24,788 nt of DNA from Pseudomonadota bacterium (GTDB taxonomy: Bacteria > Pseudomonadota > Alphaproteobacteria > UBA828 > JAPUJA01). Both the position numbers and the translations under genes were made by a program. Shown one piece after another: positions 1-5,900 of the stretch. The notes under the pieces are model-generated. The model was given only the letters and a program-made list of their open reading frames with translations, made no database searches and was not told the origin of the DNA. The DNA lies in assembly GCA_027296525.1 (NCBI GenBank), contig JAPUJA010000116.1, forward strand, positions 1 to 24,788, in the 5' to 3' direction. Numbering within the stretch: position 1 is the stretch's first letter; every line of letters begins with the position of its first letter.

Positions 1-269
1 TCGAGGTCGAGGCGCTCGCCCGTCTCGCCCGCTCGCAAGACTGGATCGACGTGGTGCGCCGCTTCATCCCGCCGGAGGAGAAGCTCTTCAGCTGGTGGAG
101 CTACCGGGCGCGTAACTGGGACACCTCCGATCGGGGCCGCCGCCTCGACCACATCTGGGTGACGCCCGCGCTTGAAGATGCGCTCTCAGGGGCCTGTGTG
201 CTCAAGCCCGCGCGCGGCTGGGACACGCCTTCGGATCATGTGCCGGTCATCGCGACGCTCGAGGTTTGA
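1..269 (+). CDS. xthA: Exodeoxyribonuclease III, C-terminal part (5' end outside window)
   Basis: This is the last ~89 codons of an ExoIII/AP-endonuclease-family protein (exonuclease-endonuclease-phosphatase fold), which cuts at abasic sites in base excision repair. The frame is open from base 3, so the true start lies upstream; a GTG at 51 is internal. Visible family signatures are the WWSYR segment, the RRLDHIWVTPAL strand that carries a conserved Asp, and the C-terminal SDHVPV motif holding the catalytic histidine. It ends at TGA 267-269, 51 bp before the next gene on the same strand. The family assignment is firm. The choice of xthA over another ExoIII paralogue is an inference from the short fragment. 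Confidence 0.85.
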   Translation, partial: EVEALARLARSQDWIDVVRRFIPPEEKLFSWWSYRARNWDTSDRGRRLDHIWVTPALEDALSGACVLKPARGWDTPSDHVPVIATLEV

Positions 270-320
270 GACGCGGCGCGCCCGCCAGGGCATCGAAGCA
301 CCGAGGCCGGGGGCTCGACG

Positions 321-845
321 ATGAGCCGCCACCGTTACGCGACCCGCTCGCTCGTCACAGATTACGCCCGCTCGGGCGTCGGCATGGCCTTCACCTTCGC
401 TCCCCTCGGCCTGCTCGAAACCGGGCCGATCGGCGCCGGGGTGTTCGCAGGGCTGGGCGCGCTCTTTCTCGCCTTCGCCATCCGCACCTGGCGGCGTCAG
501 AGGCTCGAAATCGAGCTCTCCGATGAAGGGATCGGCGCGCGCCGCAAGCGGGTTCGCTGGGATTCGCTCGAGCGCCTCACGCTGCGTTTCTATCCCACGA
601 AACGGGATCGCTCGGACGGCTGGATGCAGATGAACATCAAAGGCGGCGGGCGAGGGCTTCGCATCGATTCCCATCTCGAAGGCTTCGGCGAGATCGCCGA
701 GCGCGCGGCCGAAGCCGCCCAGGCCAACGCCGTCGGTTTAAGCCACGCAACCGAGGCAAACCTCGCCTCTCTCGGGATTCGCCTGCGCCCCGGGCTAGGG
801 CCGCCGATTCCATCTGGTCATCCCGGCGAGCGCCCGATAGATTGA
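321..845 (+). CDS. Hypothetical membrane protein with PH-like C-terminal region
   Basis: 174 residues. Two hydrophobic stretches at about residues 20-36 and 38-55 are separated by a short Gly/Pro turn and followed by positive charges (RTWRRQR), which suggests a membrane hairpin with the rest in the cytoplasm. The following segment (about 58-130) alternates short beta-like strands such as LEIELSDEGIGARRKRVRW and resembles bacterial PH-like (YdbT/DUF2244-style) membrane proteins; that likeness is by pattern only. The tail after about residue 155 is Pro/Gly-rich and low in complexity. ATG at 321 follows weakly matching ribosome-binding sequence. It lies in tandem between xthA and pyrE. I do not recognise a function. 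Confidence 0.7.
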   Translation: MSRHRYATRSLVTDYARSGVGMAFTFAPLGLLETGPIGAGVFAGLGALFLAFAIRTWRRQRLEIELSDEGIGARRKRVRWDSLERLTLRFYPTKRDRSDGWMQMNIKGGGRGLRIDSHLEGFGEIAERAAEAAQANAVGLSHATEANLASLGIRLRPGLGPPIPSGHPGERPID

Positions 846-876
846 GCGCCAACGCGACAAACGACGGCGCCACGCC

Positions 877-1446
877 ATGCCGACCGAAGCCGTATCCTTA
901 AAGCCCGAAGAGGCGCGCGCGCGTCTGTGCGCGCTCATCGCGGCCAAATCGCTCACGAAAGAAGGCACGTTTCAACTGGCCTCGGGCCAGACGAGCGGAT
1001 TCTACTTCGACATGAAGCCGGTGCTGCTCGACCCGGAAGGCGCGCGGCTCATCGCCGAGGCCGTGCTCGCAGAAATCGAAGGGGACGAGGTCGATCATAT
1101 CGGCGGCCTCGCCATGGGCGCCATCCCGATCGTCGCCGCGGTCGTGGCGATGAGCTGGTCTCGACGTCCCATCGCCGGCTTCTTCGTCCGGCCGCGCCAG
1201 AAGGAACGGGGCACGAAGCGCCTCGTCGAGGGCAATATTCAACGAAACGCACGGGTGGTGCTCGTCGAGGACGTGACCACGACGGGCGGATCGGCGCTCC
1301 AGGCGGCGGAGGCGGTGTGGGAATTCGGCTGCGATGTGGTCAAGGTCATCACCGTCGTCGACCGTCTCGCCGGCGCGGGCGCGAATCTGGAAGCGCGCGG
1401 GCTCGAGCTCACGGCGCTCTTCACCCGCGATGATTTCAAACTCTAG
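877..1446 (+). CDS. pyrE: Orotate phosphoribosyltransferase
   Basis: 189 residues, normal for the family. The enzyme transfers the phosphoribosyl group of PRPP to orotate to give OMP, the fifth step of de novo pyrimidine synthesis, in the cytosol. The PRPP-binding motif VVLVEDVTTTGGS is at residues 127-139. The N-terminal block (TFQLASGQTSGFYFDMKPVLLD, quoted in part: SGQTSGFYFD) matches the orotate-side region, and RPRQKERGTKRLVEG at 105-119 is the flexible catalytic loop with its lysines. The ATG at 877 gives a full-length protein. It lies 31 bp after the hypothetical membrane protein and 12 bp before the hydratase-like gene, so co-transcription is likely. No attenuator or PyrR-type leader is visible. 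Confidence 0.95.
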   Translation: MPTEAVSLKPEEARARLCALIAAKSLTKEGTFQLASGQTSGFYFDMKPVLLDPEGARLIAEAVLAEIEGDEVDHIGGLAMGAIPIVAAVVAMSWSRRPIAGFFVRPRQKERGTKRLVEGNIQRNARVVLVEDVTTTGGSALQAAEAVWEFGCDVVKVITVVDRLAGAGANLEARGLELTALFTRDDFKL

Positions 1447-1458
1447 CGGGACGGAGCG

Positions 1459-2217
1459 ATGGCCGAGCATGTCCGACTCGAGCTCGCGGAAAGGCGCGCG
1501 ACCATCACGCTGGACCGGCCGGACAAGCACAACCTGCTTGAGATCGATGATCTCGCGCGTTTTGGCGAGCTGATCGAGGCGGTCGACGCCGCGCCCGAAT
1601 GCCGCGTTCTGATCATCACCGGAACGGGAGCGAAGACCTTCTGCTCAGGCATCGCGATCGGCGACATCGCGGCGACAGACTGGTCGGACAATCCGCTCGA
1701 ACGCCTGAACGCGCGGCTTGAACGGGTGCGCGTCCCGAGCATCGCGGCGCTCAACGGCTCAGTCTACGGCGGCGCCTGCGACCTCGCGCTCGCCGCGGAC
1801 TTCCGCATCGGAGTCGAGGGCATGCGGCTCAGACTCCCGGCCGCCGGGCTCGGGGTCGCCTACAACGTCACCGGAATGCGCCGGCTGGTCGAGCGGCTCG
1901 GCCTCAACCACGCGAAACGGATACTTCTCGCCGCCCAGGAATTGAGCGCCGAGGCACTTCTGGCGTGCGGCTATCTGGATGAGCTCGTGGCGCCGGGCGC
2001 GCTCGAGGGCACCACCGACCGGCGGGCGCGTCGCCTCGAAGAGCTCGCGCCGCGCGCGGTGCAGGGCATGAAGAAGGCGCTCAACGCCATCGCGCGCGGG
2101 CAGTTGGATGAAAGCGAGGCGCAAGCGACGATCCTCGCCTCGTTCGCCTCCGAAGATGCCCGCGAAGGCGCGGCCGCCTTCGCCGAGAAGCGCAAGCCCC
2201 GCTTCACGGGACGCTAG
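1459..2217 (+). CDS. Enoyl-CoA hydratase/isomerase family protein lacking the catalytic glutamates
   Basis: 252 residues with the crotonase fold. The oxyanion-hole segments are present: FCSGIAIGDI at about 61-70 and NGSVYGGACDLALAADFRI at about 99-117. In classical hydratases two glutamates (Glu144 and Glu164 of the rat enzyme) activate water; the aligned positions here are Asp108 (GGACDLA, where GGxCEL is usual) and Ala128 (LPAAGLG, where PEI/PELxLG is usual). The acyl-CoA binding and oxyanion functions are therefore plausible, but hydration by the standard mechanism is not. It could be an isomerase, a thioesterase-like member or a non-catalytic relative; the substrate is unknown. The gene starts 12 bp after pyrE. 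Its stop codon lies in a short tandem repeat. Confidence 0.85.
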   Translation: MAEHVRLELAERRATITLDRPDKHNLLEIDDLARFGELIEAVDAAPECRVLIITGTGAKTFCSGIAIGDIAATDWSDNPLERLNARLERVRVPSIAALNGSVYGGACDLALAADFRIGVEGMRLRLPAAGLGVAYNVTGMRRLVERLGLNHAKRILLAAQELSAEALLACGYLDELVAPGALEGTTDRRARRLEELAPRAVQGMKKALNAIARGQLDESEAQATILASFASEDAREGAAAFAEKRKPRFTGR

Positions 2218-2249
2218 TTCACGGGGACGCCAGTTCAAGGGGACGCGAG
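2203..2249. repeat. Three-copy 15/16-bp tandem repeat over the hydratase stop codon
   Basis: Three consecutive units begin at 2203 (15 bp), 2218 (16 bp) and 2234 (16 bp). They share the core TTCACGGGGACGC-AG with few differences; the first has one G fewer and the third has A for C at its fifth base. The first unit encodes the last residues and the TAG stop of the hydratase-like gene; the other two are in the 61-bp convergent spacer before the response regulator stop. It looks like a minisatellite made by local duplication. Confidence 0.75.
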
Positions 2250-2278
2250 AGCCCGGCGCTTCGACGCCCGCGCGGGAC

Positions 2279-2968
2279 TCACGGGATCAGGCGGTAGCCG
2301 CCCCCTTCGGTGACCAGAATCTGGGCGTTCGAAGGATCGACTTCGATCTTCTGACGCAGCCGATAGATGTGAGTCTCGAGCGTGTGGGTTGTGACGCTGG
2401 CGTTGTAGCCCCAGACCTCGTTCAAGAGCACGTCGCGGCTCACCATCTTGTCACCGGCGCGCAAGAGATATTTGAGGATCGCGGCCTCCTTCTCGGTGAG
2501 CCGGACCTTGCCCTTGCCGTCCGCCTCGATCAGGGTCTTCGCGCTCGGCTTGAAGCTGTAGCGCCCGATGGTGAAGACGGCGTCCTCGCTCTGCTCGTGC
2601 TGGCGGAGCTGGGCGCGAACGCGCGCGAGCAGCACGCCGATGCGGAAGGGTTTCGCGATGTAATCGTTGGCGCCCGAATCGAGCCCGAGGATGACGTCGG
2701 CTTCGCCGTCGGCCGCGGTCAACATGACGATCGGCACCTTGACGCCCGTGCGGCGCATGAGCCGGCAGACCTCGCGCCCGTCGATATCGGGCAAGCCGAC
2801 ATCGAGCAGGATCAGGTCGTAATCCTGCTCCTTCACCGCCTCGAGGGCCCGGGCCCCGGTCTCGACCGTGGCGGCCTCGTATTCCTCGTAGAGACCGAGC
2901 TGCTCGGCGAGGGATTCGCGCAAATGCCGGTCGTCATCGACGATCAGAAGGCGTTTTTGATGGCTCAT
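2279..2968 (-). CDS. OmpR/PhoB-family response regulator
   Basis: 229 residues from the ATG at 2968. The receiver domain (about 5-118) has the acidic pocket DDD at 11-13, the phospho-acceptor Asp56 (LILLDVGLPDIDG), Thr84 and Lys106 (YIAKPFR). The winged-helix DNA-binding domain (about 132-229) has the LTEKEAAILKYLL helix, the VSRDVLLNEVWGY segment and the recognition helix near THTLETHIYRLRQKI, ending in the wing EGGGYRL. It is a cytoplasmic transcription factor that should be phosphorylated by a sensor kinase; no kinase gene is in the window. The frame is open further upstream, but conserved sequence begins at MSHQKRLLIVDDD, which is preceded by a GGGGAAA ribosome-binding sequence. Targets are unknown. 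Confidence 0.93.
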   Translation of the reverse strand: MSHQKRLLIVDDDRHLRESLAEQLGLYEEYEAATVETGARALEAVKEQDYDLILLDVGLPDIDGREVCRLMRRTGVKVPIVMLTAADGEADVILGLDSGANDYIAKPFRIGVLLARVRAQLRQHEQSEDAVFTIGRYSFKPSAKTLIEADGKGKVRLTEKEAAILKYLLRAGDKMVSRDVLLNEVWGYNASVTTHTLETHIYRLRQKIEVDPSNAQILVTEGGGYRLIP

Positions 2969-3062
2969 TTTCCCCGACCCAAGGCCGTAAAGCGCAATGC
3001 TTTCTTTCATCTTAGTGCATTCTTCGCCCGATTGCAGCGCGCCGGCGAGGCGGGGCGACGGA

Positions 3063-3104
3063 CGCGCCCCGGGGCGCGGCTCGAACCCGGCAAGAATTGC
3101 CGGG
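3063..3104. other. Two adjacent palindromes in the divergent regulator/hypothetical spacer
   Basis: The 263-bp spacer 2969-3231 separates two divergent genes. It holds a perfect 16-bp palindrome at 3063-3078 (CGCGCCCCGGGGCGCG) and, 7 bp on, a perfect 8-bp stem with a GAA loop at 3086-3104 (CCCGGCAA / TTGCCGGG). Neither is followed by a T run on either strand, so they do not look like intrinsic terminators. They could be protein-binding sites or mRNA leader structures. On the minus strand a weak -35/-10-like pair (CTGCAA, 17 bp, TAAGAT) lies near 3009-3037 upstream of the regulator. No gene is visible in this spacer. Confidence 0.5.
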
Positions 3105-3231
3105 AAGGCCGCGCAGGGCCCCCGGTCGCGGCACGCAAGCTCCTCATTTTCAAGCATTTCCCCCCTTGGCCCACCATTTGCAGTGAAACGGGCATCAAGA
3201 CGAGCACGAACGCCAGAATCAAGGAGCCGAA

Positions 3232-3972
3232 ATGGCCATCGAAGCCGCCGCCATATCCGGCAGGCCCGTAACCGTGCCGCTCAACCCCGCCGCCTTCGAC
3301 GAGGCGCCGGGCTCGGGCGAGGGCGCGACGAAAGGGATCTCACTCTGGGGGGATGACGGGCTCTCCTTCGGGGATTTCCTCGACACCATCAACCCGCTCC
3401 AGCACCTGCCCATCATCTCCTCCGTCTACCGCTGGCTCTCCGGCGACGATCTCGCGGCCGGTCCGCGCCTGTTCGGAGGCGCGATCTATGGCGGGCTGAT
3501 CGGGCTCGGCGCCGCGGCCGTGAACGTGGTCGCCGAATCGGCCACGGGCCGAGACCTCGGCGAGCATATTTTGGCCCTTTTCGAGTCCGATGAGGAAACG
3601 CCCGGGATTGCCGACGGGGGCACGCAGTTCGCCGAGCTCGAAACCGCGACCGACGCCACCTTCGCCTCGGGAGACGAGCTTGGGGAAATTGCGCCGGGGA
3701 GCGGCCGCGATGATATGCTGAGCGGCTACGCCACGCGGACAGACGGCAAACCCTTCGCCGGGAAGAGCCTGCCGAGCCGTACCGTGAGCCCGCTGGAGCC
3801 CGCCATGCCGCTGGATGTCTTCATCGCATCGCTGTTCGGTTCCGACGAGGACGAAACCCGAACCGCCACGGCGGACATACGCCCGTTCAAGGCGGCGGGA
3901 ACGGCTTACGCCCTCTACCGGCAGGCGAACCACGCCGGAAAAGCGGGGAGCCGCCTCAGTCAGTCCGCTTAA
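3232..3972 (+). CDS. Conserved hypothetical protein with a glycine-rich hydrophobic core
   Basis: 246 residues. The ordered part appears to be about residues 46-113: FGDFLDTINPLQHLPIISSV followed by an amphipathic YRWLSGDD segment and a small-residue, Gly-rich hydrophobic stretch (FGGAIYGGLIGLGAAAVNVV, 81-100) that could enter or lie on a membrane. The rest is acidic, Thr/Ser/Pro-rich and probably disordered; there is no signal peptide. A strong AAGGAG at 3221-3226, five bases before the ATG, supports the start. The INPLQHLPIIS-type core is one I associate with alphaproteobacterial proteins of unknown function. The gene is followed 58 bp later by the L,D-transpeptidase, which hints at an envelope link, but nothing shows it directly. 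Confidence 0.8.
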   Translation: MAIEAAAISGRPVTVPLNPAAFDEAPGSGEGATKGISLWGDDGLSFGDFLDTINPLQHLPIISSVYRWLSGDDLAAGPRLFGGAIYGGLIGLGAAAVNVVAESATGRDLGEHILALFESDEETPGIADGGTQFAELETATDATFASGDELGEIAPGSGRDDMLSGYATRTDGKPFAGKSLPSRTVSPLEPAMPLDVFIASLFGSDEDETRTATADIRPFKAAGTAYALYRQANHAGKAGSRLSQSA

Positions 3973-3995
3973 GGCCGCCTTGGCCTCCCAAGCCC

Positions 3996-4040
3996 GGTCC
4001 ACGACCCACGGGTCCACAACCCACGGGTCCATGACCCACG
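3996..4040. repeat. Three-copy 15-bp tandem repeat carrying the transpeptidase start codon
   Basis: Units at 3996-4010, 4011-4025 and 4026-4040 follow GGTCCAYRACCCACG with only single-base differences. The third has ATG where the others have ACG or ACA, and this ATG (4031) is the likely start of the L,D-transpeptidase. The period is five codons, and the upstream frame is open (it would read STTHG per unit), so changes in copy number would not shift frame. Confidence 0.85.
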
Positions 4041-4549
4041 ATCTCATCGTCACCGCCGAAGGTGCGCTCGAATGGCGCGGCCAGCGCTACGCTTGCGCGC
4101 TCGGCGCGGGCGGCGTGGTGCGCGCGAAGCGTGAGGGCGACGGCGCGACGCCGGCGGGCTGCTTTGCCTTGAGACGCGTGCTCTACCGGCCCGATCGTCT
4201 CGCGCCCCCGAAGACGCGCCTGCCGCTCAGCCCCTTGAACCCCCGCGACGGCTGGTGTGACGACCCGGAAGATCCACTTTACAACCAGCCGATCCGCCAG
4301 CCTTACGGCGCGCATTTCGAGGTGCTCTGGCGCGATGACGGCCTCTATGACGTGATCCTGGTCTTGGGCTACAACGATGCGCCCGTGGTGCCGGGCCGGG
4401 GAAGCGCCATCTTCCTCCACATCGCCAAGCCCGACCTCGGGCCGACCGAAGGCTGCGTGGCGCTCGCGCGCGGGGATGTGCTCGAACTCCTGGCCGGCAT
4501 CGACCCGCGCGCCAGGCTGCGGGTGCTCGAGCCCGGGGAAACCCCTTAA
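4031..4549 (+). CDS. L,D-transpeptidase (YkuD) domain protein
   Basis: 172 residues, essentially one YkuD catalytic domain. The active-site motif FLHIAKPDLGPTEGCVAL has His130 and the nucleophile Cys142 (HxxxxxxxxTxGC-type signature); REGDGATPAG at 34-43 is the conserved N-terminal block. Family members form or exchange 3-3 peptidoglycan crosslinks or attach proteins to peptidoglycan. Unlike classical periplasmic Ldts, no signal peptide or lipobox is visible from this start, so either export is non-classical, the start is elsewhere, or it acts on another substrate; short leaderless YkuD proteins of this kind are known in alphaproteobacteria. The start is chosen because conserved sequence begins immediately after it; a TTG at 3980 is in frame upstream. 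It overlaps the convergent yggS gene by 4 bp. Confidence 0.85.
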   Translation: MTHDLIVTAEGALEWRGQRYACALGAGGVVRAKREGDGATPAGCFALRRVLYRPDRLAPPKTRLPLSPLNPRDGWCDDPEDPLYNQPIRQPYGAHFEVLWRDDGLYDVILVLGYNDAPVVPGRGSAIFLHIAKPDLGPTEGCVALARGDVLELLAGIDPRARLRVLEPGETP

Positions 4550-5247
4550 GCGCCCGCGCGCGGCCCGAAGATCGCGGAACCCACGCGCACGACCGTGGCG
4601 CCGAACTCGATCGCCGTCTCGTAATCCCCGCTCATGCCCATGCTAAGCCCTTTAAGCCCGTTCCGGCGGGCGATCTCGCCGAGCAGCGCGAAATGGAGCG
4701 CGGCCTCTTCATCCAACGGCGGGATGCACATGAGGCCCGCGAGCGAAAGCCCGAATTCGTCGCGGCAGGCGGCGATGAGAGCGTCGGCCTCTTCGGGCAA
4801 GACCCCGCCCTTCTGGGGCTCCGCGCCCGTATTGACTTGGACGTAGCAGGGAACGCGCTTGTCCGTGCGGGCCATCTCTTGAGCGAGCACGCGCGCGAGC
4901 TTGGCGCGATCGACGGTCTCGATGACGTCGAAGAGCTCGACGGCGGCGCGCGCCTTATTGGTCTGCAAAGGACCGATGAGGTGGAGCGCCGCATCCGGGT
5001 AATCGGCCTTGAGCCCGGGCCATTTCTTTTCCGCCTCCGGAACCCGGTTCTCGCCGAAGAACCGCTGACCGGCCTCGAGCACGGGCCGAATGCGCTCGGG
5101 CCCGAAGGTCTTCGAGACGGCAATGAGGCCAATCTCGTCGGCCGCGCGCCCCGCCCGCTGGGCGGCGGCCGCGATGCGCGCGGTCACCTCGGCCAGGTTG
5201 GCGGCAACCTCGGTTGCCACTTGCGATTGCGGGCGCGGCCGGGCCAT
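4546..5247 (-). CDS. yggS: YggS/PROSC-family pyridoxal 5'-phosphate homeostasis protein
   Basis: 233 residues, normal size, with a single alanine-racemase-like TIM barrel. Lys46 in LIAVSKTF is the PLP-Schiff-base lysine. Other family blocks are FFGENRVPEAEKKW, LHLIGPLQTNKARAAVE, VNTGAEPQKGGVLPEEA, LMCIPP and LSMGMSGDYETAIEFGATVVRVGSAIFG (quoted in part: GMSGDYETAIEFGATVVRVG), which holds the phosphate-binding residues. The protein binds PLP in the cytosol and buffers it rather than acting as an enzyme. The ATG at 5247 faces the ThiE-like gene, with 17 bp between the two start codons, so any promoter for either gene must overlap the other's coding sequence. Confidence 0.95.
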   Translation of the reverse strand: MARPRPQSQVATEVAANLAEVTARIAAAAQRAGRAADEIGLIAVSKTFGPERIRPVLEAGQRFFGENRVPEAEKKWPGLKADYPDAALHLIGPLQTNKARAAVELFDVIETVDRAKLARVLAQEMARTDKRVPCYVQVNTGAEPQKGGVLPEEADALIAACRDEFGLSLAGLMCIPPLDEEAALHFALLGEIARRNGLKGLSMGMSGDYETAIEFGATVVRVGSAIFGPRAGA

Positions 5248-5264
5248 GCAAGCTTCGGGTCAAG

Positions 5265-5900
5265 ATGGGCGGAAAGAACCACAGAACCCTAGCAGAGCTC
5301 GCCAAGGCGCTCAATTTGCGATCGGGCGACGGCCGGCGGCTTCCGCCCCTCATCCTCATGACCGATGCCCGTCGCCTGCCCGACCCGCTGGCGGCGGCGA
5401 TGACCCTGCCCCGGGGCAGCGCCGTGATCCTGCGCGACTATGACAGCCCGGCGCGCGCCGCCCTCGCCCGAAGGCTCGCCCGGCTCTGCCGGCGGCGGGG
5501 GCTCAAGCTCCTGATCGCCGCCGACTGGGCGCTCGCGCTCGCGGTCGGCGCCCAGGGCGTCCACCTGCCGGAAGGACTCGCCCATCGCGCGCGGGCGGTC
5601 AGGCGAAACCCCCGCTGGCTGATCACCGCCTCGGCCCACTCACGCGCCGCCCTCGTCGAGGCGGCGCGCGCCGGTGCGGACGCCGCGATCCACGCCCCCC
5701 GGTTGGCGACCCCGAGCCATCCCGGGCGCCGCCCTCTTGGGGCGATGCGTTTCGCGCGGCTCCGGCGCGAGGCGCCCCTGCCGGTTTACGCGCTCGGCGG
5801 CGTTTCCGCGGCCGGCGCGCGCCGCCTCAAGGAAACGGGTGCTGTAGGGATCGCGGCGATCGGTGCGCTTCAGCCCGAGCGAAAGTGCCGCTCGAGATAG
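5265..5900 (+). CDS. Thiamine-phosphate-synthase-like (ThiE/TenI superfamily) protein, probably not a true ThiE
   Basis: 211 residues from ATG 5265. A (beta/alpha)8 TIM-barrel pattern is visible: PPLILMTDARRL, GSAVILRDYD, LKLLIAADWALALAVGAQGVHLPEG (quoted in part: ADWALALAVGAQGVHLPEG), ITASAHSRAALVEAARAGAD, and the phosphate-binding end LPVYALGGVSAAGARRL / GIAAIGAL. Several ThiE residues are changed: the ND pair before the first Mg-binding loop reads AD, and the TxTKP loop reads ATPSHP, losing its lysine. This matches the degenerate ThiE-like proteins seen near yggS in alphaproteobacteria; the actual reaction is unknown. A TTG at 5214 would add 17 residues but would overlap yggS. The last 31 bp overlap the 3' end of cysNC on the other strand. 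The sequence is very rich in Arg and Ala. Confidence 0.75.
   Translation: MGGKNHRTLAELAKALNLRSGDGRRLPPLILMTDARRLPDPLAAAMTLPRGSAVILRDYDSPARAALARRLARLCRRRGLKLLIAADWALALAVGAQGVHLPEGLAHRARAVRRNPRWLITASAHSRAALVEAARAGADAAIHAPRLATPSHPGRRPLGAMRFARLRREAPLPVYALGGVSAAGARRLKETGAVGIAAIGALQPERKCRSR

Noticed and set aside
2969..3157. N-terminal extension of the response regulator to 3157
   Set aside because: The extra 63 residues are Arg/Pro/Ala-rich, run through two palindromes, and precede a receiver domain that is complete from MSHQKR with its own ribosome-binding sequence.
2108..3271. Long plus-strand open frame (387 codons) opposite the response regulator
   Set aside because: It lies antisense to a clear OmpR-type gene and has no recognisable protein features; GC-rich codon bias produces such antisense frames throughout the window (also at 6092-7366, 20508-22067, 22080-23228 and 23255-24280).
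4632..5132. Second minus-strand frame overlapping yggS
   Set aside because: It is an out-of-frame shadow of yggS with Arg/Ser-rich low-complexity sequence.
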